Origin: Phycisphaerales bacterium
GTDB taxonomy: Bacteria; Planctomycetota; Phycisphaerae; Phycisphaerales; UBA1924
Direction of reading: 5' to 3'
NCBI GenBank assembly: GCA_027019265.1
Contig: JALUWX010000010.1
Coordinates: 1 to 64,000 of the forward strand
Length of the DNA stretch: 64,000 nucleotides
Part shown: positions 23,390 through 31,760 of the stretch, in pieces
Layout: each line of letters starts with the position of its first letter
How positions within the stretch are numbered: position 1 is the stretch's first letter
Notes under the pieces: generated by a model
The model's input: only the letters and a program-made list of their open reading frames with translations
The model's database searches: none
What the model was told of the DNA's origin: nothing
Program-made: the position numbers and the translations under genes

Positions 23390-24397
23390 CTACACGAGAT
23401 TCCCGCTCGTGGCGGGCTCCAAGAGCGATTCTAGACGTGATAAGGCGGCGGCGAGGTATCTCTGATCGGATTCTGTTCGCAAGAAGTTCGGGCATCGGGC
23501 CGCTTCGAGGACCCGTTTGACGTCGGCGAGGGCGATGGAGGCGTCGTCGTCGGGGAGCCCGAGGGAGGCGCGGCACTGGGCGAGTTCACGCACGGGGTCG
23601 ATGCCGCCGAGGGCTTCTTCGTGTCCCCAGAAGAGTCGCTCGAGATAGAGCGCGTCTTCGATCCAGCACCCGGGAGCGACGAGCGCGAGGTCGATGAGGG
23701 CGCATCTGGGCGCGACTTCTGGGTTGTGGGAGATCCGGCGCATCGCGTTGCGTGCGTGGAGGTCGTGGTGGCACCAGGTGTCAATGTCCCGATGCGCCCA
23801 TCGATCGATGAGGGTGTCGAGGTTGTTCTGGACCCGCTTGAGGGCGCGGGTCCATCGTGGCGCGTCGTCCATCTCGTGCTCGATGACGTTGCGGAGCGCG
23901 CGTTCGATCTCGTCGTGGTAGTCGGGGTCTTTGGGGGTGAGGGCGGGATCGACGATGTCCTGGAGGAGGGCGCGTTCGTGGAACTCGGCGCAGGTCTCGA
24001 AGATCTCGAAGAGCGCATGCGCGTCGAGCGAGGACGCGATGGGTGGGTTTTTGAACTTCTCCATCACGATCCACGCGAAGTCGTAGTCCCCCAGCTCGTA
24101 CCCCCCGGCGAGAACGCGCGGGGTCGGGAGGGTGAGGGAGGCGGAGCGTTCCCAGTCCGCGCCGTGGACGAGCCCGAGCTTTTTGGTCCAGGAGTACTCC
24201 CGGTATCCGACGGGGAGTTTGACGACACACTCGATCGGGGGTGAGCCCTGGATGGTCCAGGTCGAGAACCCGGTTCCGGCGCCGGAGTGGGCCCAGGTGG
24301 TGGTGAACCAGGAGATGTCGCCCAGGTGGCCGCGGCACGCGTCGCGCAGCTCGGGTTCGAGTGCGGCGGCGAGTGATCGGTGTTCGTGCTGGAGCAT
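23390..24397 (-). CDS. aminoglycoside-phosphotransferase-like kinase
   Basis: A 335-aa protein of the APH/choline-kinase-like fold. CVVKLPVGYREY holds the ATP-contacting Lys, FAWIVMEKF the hinge, CHHDLHARNAM the catalytic loop (Brenner-type HxDLHxxN) and CALIDLA the metal-binding Asp. Members phosphorylate small molecules such as sugars, homoserine or choline, or antibiotics. There is nothing nearby to suggest resistance; the substrate is unknown. GAGGGATCC precedes the ATG. Its stop is separated from the Hc1-like gene by 94 bases. Confidence 0.85.
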   Translation of the reverse strand: MLQHEHRSLAAALEPELRDACRGHLGDISWFTTTWAHSGAGTGFSTWTIQGSPPIECVVKLPVGYREYSWTKKLGLVHGADWERSASLTLPTPRVLAGGYELGDYDFAWIVMEKFKNPPIASSLDAHALFEIFETCAEFHERALLQDIVDPALTPKDPDYHDEIERALRNVIEHEMDDAPRWTRALKRVQNNLDTLIDRWAHRDIDTWCHHDLHARNAMRRISHNPEVAPRCALIDLALVAPGCWIEDALYLERLFWGHEEALGGIDPVRELAQCRASLGLPDDDASIALADVKRVLEAARCPNFLRTESDQRYLAAALSRLESLLEPATSGNLV

Positions 24398-24472
24398 GGA
24401 TCCCTCGTGAACAACGGCGGATGATCCAAGCGTATCGGCACAACGGGGCGCGTCAATGGAAAGTTCCGTGGT

Positions 24473-25084
24473 TCAGGGGCATCCCGCGCCGAAGTCTTGA
24501 AGGAACAGAGAGATATCGAAGAAGTCGAAACTCGTGTCTCCGTTGTAGTCGATTTCCCCCGTGAGGAGGGTGGAGACATCGAAGAAGTCGAGGGACCCGT
24601 CGTTGTTGAGATCGGGGGGGCACTCGATGAGCGCGACGAAGGTGTCGTCGTCGTCGAGGTTGACCCATCCGATGTTCTCTCCCCAGACGTACCCCCTGAA
24701 CCTCCCCGATTCGATGCGCGCCGGATTGGGGGGCGAAGCGAGTGCGCCCCCGGCGAAGTTGATCCACCCGCAGTTCTCGCTCCACGCGAACCCGGAGAAC
24801 TCGCCGGTGATCGGGTCCCGGTTGACCCCGAAATCGAGCCCTGTGGTGTTGGGGTAGGGTCCCGGGCCGGAGCCCAGGTTGACCCACCCGATGTTCTCCC
24901 CCCACGCGAACCCCTCGAGGTGGTCGCTGAAGGCGAAGACTTCCGAGGCGCCGTCCTCCGCGCCGGCGAAGTTGATGTGCCCGGTGTTCTCGCTCCAGCA
25001 GACGCTGTTCGCGGGGTCGATGGGCTGCGCGTGCGCGGTCCACGCGAAGGTCGCGATGAACGTGATGGTGGTGACGGTGCGCAT
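24473..25084 (-). CDS. exported protein with W-x-E-N repeats and C-terminal two-EF-hand module
   Basis: A 203-aa exported protein. After the signal peptide (to about AHAQP) come four imperfect repeats with the core (A/V)W(G/S)ENxGW(I/V)N, for example AWGENIGWVNLG and AWSENCGWINFAGG. The C-terminal 50 residues are a GC-type dockerin: two EF-hand-like calcium loops (DLNNDGSLDFFDV and DYNGDTSFDFFDI) between cysteines, CPPDL and AGCP. This module is thought to serve anchoring or sorting on the cell surface in these bacteria. AGAGGAG lies before the ATG. It is followed at 25106 by another exported protein with a similar signal peptide. Confidence 0.87.
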   Translation of the reverse strand: MRTVTTITFIATFAWTAHAQPIDPANSVCWSENTGHINFAGAEDGASEVFAFSDHLEGFAWGENIGWVNLGSGPGPYPNTTGLDFGVNRDPITGEFSGFAWSENCGWINFAGGALASPPNPARIESGRFRGYVWGENIGWVNLDDDDTFVALIECPPDLNNDGSLDFFDVSTLLTGEIDYNGDTSFDFFDISLFLQDFGAGCP

Positions 25085-25105
25085 GTCGTGCTCCTCTTGT
25101 GATGG

Positions 25106-26056
25106 TTACGGGAGGACGATGTTGTCCCAGGCGCCAGCGCCGCTCGGTGAGGACGATTCGTCTCCGAGCCCGGGGTTGACGGGGCTGATGTCGATGTCGA
25201 TGACGTTGCTGGTGACGATGTTCCGGACAAAGACGGAGGCGGTGGAGGAGCGGAGCCCGAACTCGTTGTTGTTGACAACGTTCGAGTCGATGAGGGACCC
25301 GCTCCCGGTGACCTGGATCCCGGCCTTGATCCCGGACCCGATCCCGTTCTCGGTCACAACGTTGTTGCGGATGATGCAGTTGGATGAGACCGTGATCCCG
25401 TCCTCGAGGTTGTCGCGGACATTGGTGTCGTGGACGATGGTGTTTGTCCCGGCGAAGATCCCCGTGTAGTTGTCCTCGATGGTGCAGTGATCGACCATCC
25501 CGTTGCGTGTGATCGAGATCCCTGTGCCGGCGGTGTGCTTGACGACGCAGTCGGAGATCCGTGCTTCGTAGACGTTGATCCCGATGAAATCGCTGTCGAG
25601 GATGCGCATGTCCTCGATGACGATGTTCTCGCTGTCGGTGGAGTTGAACACGACCCCGATGTCGAACCCGATGAGGGTGCCGTTCTTCACGGTGATGTTT
25701 TCGAGGCGGAGCCCGTCGCTTGTGACCCCGTTGAGGGTGGAGTCGCCCAGGGTGATGTAGGAGAAGCCGCAGAAGTCGATGGTGACGTTGTTCGAGGCGA
25801 CCTCGATCGCGTGCTTGGGGGATCCGAAGCTCAGGAAGCTGACATTGCGCGGGACGTAGTAGGACCCGGGCGCGGTGATCTTGTAGGTGGAGTTGTCGTC
25901 GCCGGGGGTGGTGTCGGGACCGATCGGGATCCGGGGCTCGACTTCGTCGAGGGTTTTCATCGTCGAGTCGATGGGACCCGAGGGGGGATCGAGCGGGCCG
26001 GCGAGAGCGGTGGTGGCGAGCGAAGCGAGCACGATTGTGGTGATGGTGCGTTGCAT
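25106..26056 (-). CDS. exported right-handed beta-helix protein, 316 aa
   Basis: An exported protein with signal peptide ending near TALAGPLDPPSG, followed from about residue 55 by a right-handed parallel beta-helix of NosD/pectate-lyase-like repeats: GSYYVPRNVSF, NNVTIDFCGFS, VTVKNGT-like, GISITRNGMVDHC, and IRNNVVTENG strands recur every 22-25 residues. No catalytic residues can be assigned, so binding to or degrading of polysaccharide is only a possibility. AGGAATCACCACC precedes the ATG. It lacks the dockerin-like tail seen in its two neighbours, but sits between them and shares their orientation. Confidence 0.87.
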   Translation of the reverse strand: MQRTITTIVLASLATTALAGPLDPPSGPIDSTMKTLDEVEPRIPIGPDTTPGDDNSTYKITAPGSYYVPRNVSFLSFGSPKHAIEVASNNVTIDFCGFSYITLGDSTLNGVTSDGLRLENITVKNGTLIGFDIGVVFNSTDSENIVIEDMRILDSDFIGINVYEARISDCVVKHTAGTGISITRNGMVDHCTIEDNYTGIFAGTNTIVHDTNVRDNLEDGITVSSNCIIRNNVVTENGIGSGIKAGIQVTGSGSLIDSNVVNNNEFGLRSSTASVFVRNIVTSNVIDIDISPVNPGLGDESSSPSGAGAWDNIVLP

Positions 26057-26092
26057 GGTGGTGATTCCTGTGGATGTGGTTGTGGTGAGCGG

Positions 26093-28561
26093 TTATGGGC
26101 AGCCGGCGCTGAGGTCCTGGAGGAAGCTGGAGATGTCGAAGAAGTCGAAGCTGGTGTCGGCGTTGTAATCGATCTGCTGGGTGATGAGCGCGGAGACGTC
26201 GAAGAAGTCGAGTGACCCGTCGTCGTTGAGGTCGGCCGGGCACGGGTCGGGGGACTCGTACGCGCCGATGTCGGGGATCGGGGTGAGGTCGTTGTCGCCG
26301 TCGATGACCCGGAGGTGTCCGAGTTGGTCGAACGAGGGGAACTCGTCGGTGGCGCCCGAGTCGATGATGATGCTCGAAGGGTGGGGCGCGAATGTTTGGG
26401 TGACCCCGATCTGGACGGGGATCCCGAGGAACTGGGTGGAGTCGGAGGGCATGACGGCGACGAGGGAACCGAAGGTCGCGCCGTTCATGGTGGAGAACCG
26501 CGAGTGGTCCGCGAGCGCGAAGCTCCCGAAGACGTCGGCGGTGTCGCCGTCGAAGCTGTTGTCGGAGAAGACGGAGGACTTGATGATCGGGAGCGCTGTC
26601 GAACCGGTTGCATCGAATCCGCCGGCGGAGTCGTCGTTGGGGAAGACCCCCGCTTCGTTCTCGAGGACGGTGCAGTGGAGGAGTCGGACGGGCTCGGTGG
26701 AGATCGATCGGATCGCGCCGCCTTCCCAGAAGCTGAGGTTGAGGTAGAAGGTGGTGTTCAGGATGTCGGCGTTGGAGTTGTTGATCGCGAGGGCGCCGCC
26801 GTTGAGTGCTTCGTTCTCGAAGAAGGAGGCGCGATCGATGATGAGTGTGGAGTTCATCGTCGAGATCGCGCCTCCATCGTCGTTCGCTTGGTTCCCGACG
26901 AAGTGGGATCGGAGGACGTTGAGGGGGGCGTTGGTGTGGATCGCGCCGCCGTTCGCGTTGACGAATGCATTGGAGATCACGACGTCTTCGAGCGCGACGT
27001 GTCCCTGGGCTTGGATCGCGCCCCCGTTGCCCGAGTTGGCGCGGGCTTCGTCGAGGGTGATGCCCTTGAGCTTGAGCGATGCGCCGTCGTAGACGGTGAA
27101 GATCCGGCTCGTGTTGTCGCCGGAGATGATGGTGGTGTCCGCGCCGGATCCGACGAGGGTGATGTGGGTCTCGATGTCGAGCTCCCCGTTCGATCCGATG
27201 GAGTAGGTCCCGGAGGGGAGGACGATGGTGTGGGGGGTGCTCTGCGCGTTCGCTTCTTCGATCGCGGCGCGGAGGGAGGTCATGCTGCCGAGCGGGCCGT
27301 AGAACCCGTCCCCGGGGGTCGGGTCGGGAGAGTCGGTGGTGGTGTCGATGTCGATGCGCGGCGATCGTGTTTGGACGATGCTGATGCTCGACGGGGAGTG
27401 GAAGACGGATCCCCCCGTGGTGAGCACGCTCTGCGCGCCCGTGGTCGGGTCGATCGAGACGATGGTCCCCGATGGGCTCGAGGCATCGAGCGCGTAGATC
27501 GTTGTGGGGGTGACGATGAGGTCGTCGATCTGGGTGAGGGAGCCGCCCGTGGTGAGGGTGGAGACTGCGCCATCGGGCTGGACGCGCATGATGGTGGGGA
27601 CGGGGGCGGTGGCGCCGCGCGCGGTGCCGTTGGTTCCCCAGATGAATGCGTGCCCGGGGATGACTGGATCGATGTGCATCCCGTCGATCGCGAAGGTGTT
27701 GAACGCAGCGCCGGTTGCGAGGGGGAGGAGCTCGAGGGTTGCGTTCTCGATCGCGCTGCGCGTGAGGGGCGCGAGGTAGACCCCCGCGCCTTGGGGCGCG
27801 TCTTCGGAATAGACGGCGAACCCGGCGTAGTTCCGGAGTGATTCGCCAGCGACGCCGTCGAACTGGTTGATCTCGTCGGGGTCGATGAACCAGTCGCGCG
27901 GGTAGGCGAGCCCGGCGCTGACGGTCCCGCCGGTGATGGTCAGCTCGTGTTCCTCAACGAGCCCGGAGTAGGAGACGATGACGCTGTTGGTCGTGAATCC
28001 GAAGAGCGGGTCTTCAAACCCGAAGAGCGGATCCTCGAACCCGAACAGGGGGTCTTCGAACCCGAAGAGGGGATCCTCGAAGAAGTCGGGCATGTTGGCG
28101 CGGAAGGGGTGCGCGAGCCCGAGGATCCCGGCACGGAACCCGACGATCGGGTTGTCGAAGGCGACGATGGGGTTGTCGAACCCGACGATGGGGATGTCGA
28201 AGGAGTCGAGCCCGAGCGCGGGGTCGATGAGGGAGGTGTAGATTGGGCCTCCCTCGTTGGATCCGCCTCCGAAGTAGTTGAAGCGGAGCATCCCGGATCC
28301 GTTGTCGAGAACGGTGACTTCGAGCGCGCCCTGGTCGATCATGGTGGCCGGGGTGAGCTCGACGAGGGTGGGGAGTTCGCTCGGGAGGAGCCCGGTTTCG
28401 CCGACGAGCCCTTCGGGGGTGATCGCGAAGATGTCGGGGAGCCCGGTGATGGCGTCGATGGCGCTGATGAGGAGGTCCCCGGGCTCGGGGACGGGCTGCG
28501 CGAACGCGCTCGCTGCGATGAGGAGTGTTGTGATCGGGAGGGTTCGGGTGTCGATCTTCAT
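26093..28561 (-). CDS. exported beta-helix protein with heptad repeats and two-EF-hand tail, 822 aa
   Basis: A large exported protein. Signal peptide (TLLIAASAFAQ), then an N-terminal region carrying seven copies of a heptad F-x-x-P-(I/L)-(V/F)-(G/A): three FDNPIVG-type (about 120-142) and four FEDPLFG-type (about 160-190). A beta-propeller-like region (about 250-430; repeated SGTIVSIDP and STLTTGG patterns) is followed by a polymorphic-toxin/CSLREA-like start SLRAAIEEANAQ and a right-handed beta-helix (about 470-740). It ends in the GC-type dockerin CPADL...SAGCP with loops DLNDDGSLDFFDV and DYNADTSFDFFDI. GGAGATACCC before the ATG at 28561 fixes the start. Probably surface-anchored; the molecular function is unknown. 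Confidence 0.87.
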   Translation of the reverse strand: MKIDTRTLPITTLLIAASAFAQPVPEPGDLLISAIDAITGLPDIFAITPEGLVGETGLLPSELPTLVELTPATMIDQGALEVTVLDNGSGMLRFNYFGGGSNEGGPIYTSLIDPALGLDSFDIPIVGFDNPIVAFDNPIVGFRAGILGLAHPFRANMPDFFEDPLFGFEDPLFGFEDPLFGFEDPLFGFTTNSVIVSYSGLVEEHELTITGGTVSAGLAYPRDWFIDPDEINQFDGVAGESLRNYAGFAVYSEDAPQGAGVYLAPLTRSAIENATLELLPLATGAAFNTFAIDGMHIDPVIPGHAFIWGTNGTARGATAPVPTIMRVQPDGAVSTLTTGGSLTQIDDLIVTPTTIYALDASSPSGTIVSIDPTTGAQSVLTTGGSVFHSPSSISIVQTRSPRIDIDTTTDSPDPTPGDGFYGPLGSMTSLRAAIEEANAQSTPHTIVLPSGTYSIGSNGELDIETHITLVGSGADTTIISGDNTSRIFTVYDGASLKLKGITLDEARANSGNGGAIQAQGHVALEDVVISNAFVNANGGAIHTNAPLNVLRSHFVGNQANDDGGAISTMNSTLIIDRASFFENEALNGGALAINNSNADILNTTFYLNLSFWEGGAIRSISTEPVRLLHCTVLENEAGVFPNDDSAGGFDATGSTALPIIKSSVFSDNSFDGDTADVFGSFALADHSRFSTMNGATFGSLVAVMPSDSTQFLGIPVQIGVTQTFAPHPSSIIIDSGATDEFPSFDQLGHLRVIDGDNDLTPIPDIGAYESPDPCPADLNDDGSLDFFDVSALITQQIDYNADTSFDFFDISSFLQDLSAGCP
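27998..28200 (-). repeat. 21-bp tandem repeats coding for heptads
   Basis: Four near-identical 21-bp units (about 27998-28083) encode FEDPLFG and three related units (about 28139-28200) encode FD(N/I)PIV(G/A). The two blocks are separated by 18 codons. Confidence 0.85.
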
Positions 28562-28691
28562 GGGTATCTCCACGGTGATGGCGCGGGGTGTCCGCACTGG
28601 GTTTGGCCGGGGGTGGAGGGGGATCTGACACGGATCGGGGGAAATTTGTTCAAAAGCGTGGCTGAGGGATTGAGAAGGGGGTTTTGGAGCG

Positions 28692-28719
28692 TTGAACGGG
28701 GGGTCGGGATCAGTAGACT
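28692..28719 (+). promoter_or_regulatory. promoter of the sigma factor-kinase operon
   Basis: TTGAAC (28692-28697), 16-bp spacer, TAGACT (28714-28719). The predicted start of transcription coincides with the GTG at 28726, so the message is probably leaderless. Confidence 0.65.
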
Positions 28720-28725
28720 GGGGGT

Positions 28726-29325
28726 GTGCAATGGGAGACCACGACCATCATGCTCGAGCGGCTCATGGAGTCTCAGGACGAGGCCTGGGAGCGGTTCTCG
28801 GCCCGGTTCCGCGCGCCCATGCTCGGGTTCGCGCGTCGGTATGGGCTGACCGAGGCGCAGAGCGAGGACGCGGTGCAGGACGCGCTCATCGCGTTTCTGG
28901 AGGGGTACCGCGCCGGGAGATACGAGCGCGGGAAGGGTCGGCTCGGGTCCTGGCTCTTCGCGCTGATGTACCAGTCGATCCGTTCCCAGCGTCGGGACGG
29001 GGGACGGGCTCCGGCGCAGGGGGCTGGGGGTGATGGAAGAACGACGTTCTTCTCCGCGCTCCCCGATGAGCGGGAGGCGCGGGGAGTGTGGGACGAGGAC
29101 TGGGAACGCTGCGCGATCGATTCGTGCCTGTCTCGGCTCCGGAGCGAGGTGAGCCCTTCGCACTACCGCGCGTTCGAGCTCACGACGGTGCGCGAGGTCC
29201 CGGCGATGGAAGTCGCGGAGCAGCTCGGGATGTCGAGGGACGCGGTGTACCAAGCGCGATCGAGGGCGCTCCAGCGGCTCCGGGCGCTGCGCGACGAGTA
29301 CGAGGGGACGGAGGTGGGTGCATGA
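28726..29325 (+). CDS. ECF-type RNA polymerase sigma factor
   Basis: A 199-aa sigma-70-family factor. Region 2 (about 15-90) holds FRAPMLGFARRYG, QSEDAVQDALIAFL and SWLFALMYQSIRSQRR; region 4 (about 125-190) holds LTTVREVPAMEVAEQLGMSRDAVYQARSRALQRL, a helix-turn-helix. The linker between them is long and Gly/Ala-rich. GTG 28726 is chosen from the adjacent promoter; an ATG at 28750 is an alternative. Its TGA overlaps the ATG of the zinc-finger kinase gene, so the two are translated together, and the kinase probably regulates this factor. Confidence 0.92.
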   Translation: MQWETTTIMLERLMESQDEAWERFSARFRAPMLGFARRYGLTEAQSEDAVQDALIAFLEGYRAGRYERGKGRLGSWLFALMYQSIRSQRRDGGRAPAQGAGGDGRTTFFSALPDEREARGVWDEDWERCAIDSCLSRLRSEVSPSHYRAFELTTVREVPAMEVAEQLGMSRDAVYQARSRALQRLRALRDEYEGTEVGA

Positions 29326-31760
29326 ACGGGTGCGCGAGCGAGGGGGAGCTGGGGCGATTGCATGCGGGGGATGTGTCTCTGACGGGCGCGGGTGAACGGA
29401 CGCTCGACGAGATCCGGGCGCATGTGGAGACCTGCGCCCAATGCGGGGCGAAGCTCGACGAACTCCGTTCGCTCGACGATCTCGCGACGTGTGTCAAGCG
29501 GGTCGCGCGGAGTGAGGATGGGGGGTTGTCGATCGAGGGGTACGAGATCGAGGACGAGATCCATCGGGGTGGTCAGGGGATCGTGTACCGCGCCGTGCAG
29601 CGCTCGACGGGTCGTCAGGTCGCGATCAAGGTGGTGCTCAAGGGGACCCTCGCTTCGGATCGTCAGCGTGCGCGGTTCGAACGGGAGATCGAGCTTGCGT
29701 CGCGCATCGATCATCCGAATGTGGTTGCGATCGTCGATCGTGGGGAGACGGGGGACGGTCGCGCGTTCCTGGTGATGGAGCTGGTCGATGGGGTCACGCT
29801 CGATCATGCGCTGCGCGGCTCCGGGTGGGGTGTGGATCGGCGACTGAAGGTGTTCCTGGAGATCTGCGCGGGGGTGCGCGCGGCGCATCAGCGCGGGGTG
29901 CTCCATCGGGATCTGAAGCCCGGAAACGTGGTGGTGGACAACGACGGGCGTGTGAAGGTGCTCGATTTCGGGCTCGCGAAGGACGACCTGGGCGCGAGCG
30001 TGACGGCCGCGAGGACAATGTCGGGGGAGTTCATGGGGACCCTTGCGTATGCGTCACCCGAACAGCTCGGGGGGGATCCGTCGAGGATCGATGCGCGGAC
30101 AGACGTATACGCGCTGGGGGTGATGTTGTACGAGCTGCTCACGGGATCGCTCCCCCACGATGTGCACGGCGCGGTGCAGGACGTGATCAAGCGGGTGCTC
30201 GGGGAGACCCCCGCGCGTCCGAGCTCGATCGATCCGAAGCTCGACCCGGATCTCGACGTGGTCGCGCTGACGGCCCTCGAGCAGGACCCGGGGCGCCGGT
30301 ACCAGAGCGTGGAAGCGCTCGAGGACGACGTCCGCGCGGTGCTTGAGCACCAGCCCATCCGCGCCAAGCACGCGAGCACGATGTACCGGGTGCGCAAGTT
30401 CGTGCGCCGGAACCGCGCGGGGGTGGCGCTGTCGGGGGTGATCGTGCTGGGTCTGTGCACGACGATCGGGGCGCTGACGGTCGGGATCGTGCGCACGCGC
30501 GCGGCGATGGAACTCGCGGAGCAGCGCCGGGCGCAGGCGGAGTCGGAGCTTGCGAAGCAGATACTCGTGAGCGGGTTCTTCCGAGAGCTGCTGAGCGAGG
30601 TGGACCCGGGGGAGAGCGGGCCGGACATGCGGGTGAGCGATCTGCTCGATGTGGCTTCGCAGCGCATCGGGGATCGGTTCGCTGAGTACCCGGACCTGCG
30701 CGGGGCGCTGGGGCACACGGTCGGGGAGACGTACGCGCGGCTCGGGGTGTACGCGCCGAGCGAGGCGCAGCTCGTGAGCGCAATCGGCGCGATGGAGGCG
30801 CAGGACCCAGTCCCGGAAGCGCCGCTCGCTGGAGCCCTCGGGGTGCTCGCGCGGGTGCAGACGGCGACGACTCGGCTCGACGAAGCGGACGCGACCCTCG
30901 CACGCGCGATCGGGATCGCGGAATCACTCGGGGATGATCCGGAATCGATCGAGCTCCGCGCGGGGCTCGCGCACCAGCTCGGGGCGCAGCGCTTCGAGCG
31001 CGGCGAGTTCGAAAGCTCGATCCGCGCATACGACGAGTCCATCGGGATGCTCGGATCGATGGAATCCGAGAGCGCACGGCGCGTGCTGGCGCAGGCGCTG
31101 ATCGGGAAGGGGGTGTCGCTCAAGCGCCTCGAGCGGTTCGATGAAGCGCTCGGGGTGTACGACGAAGCGCTCGGGATCCTGCGCGAGGTGCGGAGGGAGA
31201 ACCATCCGGATACGCTCGCGGCGCTGAGCAACCGGGCTGAGGTGCTCTACAACCTCGGACGCGCGGATGATGCGGAGTCGGCGCATCGGGACCTGCTCGA
31301 ACGGAGACGCGCCGTCTTCGGACCGACCCACGAGCGTGTCGGGATCACGCTCAACAACCTCGCGGATCTGATGCGCGAGCGTGGCGCGTTCGACGAAGCG
31401 GGTGCGATGTTCGATGAAGCGATCGCGATCTTCCGGGAGAACCCGGGGGACCCGTCGCTGCGCCTCGCGATCACGGTCCACAACGCGGGGGTGATGCACC
31501 TGGAGCGTGGGGAGGACTACGAACGCGCGTCGGCGATGCTGGAAGAAGCAGCCACCATGAGCGCATCATTGCTCCCCGAAGGGCACTGGATCCCGGCGCA
31601 GTTCAAGGTGAAGTGGGCGGAGTGTCTGATGATCCAGGGATTCGAACGAAGCGCAGCGTTCATGCTCAACGAGGCGCGCCCGGATCTGGTGAGATCGCTC
31701 GGGGAGGACCATCGGCGCGTAGCGCACGTGGACGAGCTGCTCAGCAGAGTCGGATCATGA
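29322..31760 (+). CDS. Ser/Thr protein kinase with anti-sigma zinc finger and TPR region
   Basis: An 812-aa membrane kinase. The N-terminal 50 residues contain H34-x3-C38-x2-C41, the zinc-binding anti-sigma (ZAS) motif. The kinase domain (about 74-335) has Gly loop HRGGQGIVYRA, Lys103, catalytic HRDLKPGN (Asp197), DFGLAK (Asp215) and YASPEQLG. A transmembrane helix (about 367-390) leads to a TPR-rich extracytoplasmic or sensor region (about 480-800) with repeats such as ALAALSNRAEVLYNLGRADDAE. The fusion fits a regulator that both binds and phosphorylates the sigma factor encoded just upstream (inference from position and motifs). Its stop overlaps that of convergent rsmA by six bases. Confidence 0.94.
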   Translation: MNGCASEGELGRLHAGDVSLTGAGERTLDEIRAHVETCAQCGAKLDELRSLDDLATCVKRVARSEDGGLSIEGYEIEDEIHRGGQGIVYRAVQRSTGRQVAIKVVLKGTLASDRQRARFEREIELASRIDHPNVVAIVDRGETGDGRAFLVMELVDGVTLDHALRGSGWGVDRRLKVFLEICAGVRAAHQRGVLHRDLKPGNVVVDNDGRVKVLDFGLAKDDLGASVTAARTMSGEFMGTLAYASPEQLGGDPSRIDARTDVYALGVMLYELLTGSLPHDVHGAVQDVIKRVLGETPARPSSIDPKLDPDLDVVALTALEQDPGRRYQSVEALEDDVRAVLEHQPIRAKHASTMYRVRKFVRRNRAGVALSGVIVLGLCTTIGALTVGIVRTRAAMELAEQRRAQAESELAKQILVSGFFRELLSEVDPGESGPDMRVSDLLDVASQRIGDRFAEYPDLRGALGHTVGETYARLGVYAPSEAQLVSAIGAMEAQDPVPEAPLAGALGVLARVQTATTRLDEADATLARAIGIAESLGDDPESIELRAGLAHQLGAQRFERGEFESSIRAYDESIGMLGSMESESARRVLAQALIGKGVSLKRLERFDEALGVYDEALGILREVRRENHPDTLAALSNRAEVLYNLGRADDAESAHRDLLERRRAVFGPTHERVGITLNNLADLMRERGAFDEAGAMFDEAIAIFRENPGDPSLRLAITVHNAGVMHLERGEDYERASAMLEEAATMSASLLPEGHWIPAQFKVKWAECLMIQGFERSAAFMLNEARPDLVRSLGEDHRRVAHVDELLSRVGS

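Noticed and set aside
24453-26243. A 596-codon minus-strand frame across two exported protein genes
   Set aside because: It crosses gene boundaries in a different frame, is very Arg/His-rich, and both exported genes have signal peptides and ribosome sites in their own frames.
27998-28200. Tandem repeats that could be taken for a CRISPR array
   Set aside because: The 21-bp units are in frame, contiguous without spacers and encode a heptad repeat inside a large protein.
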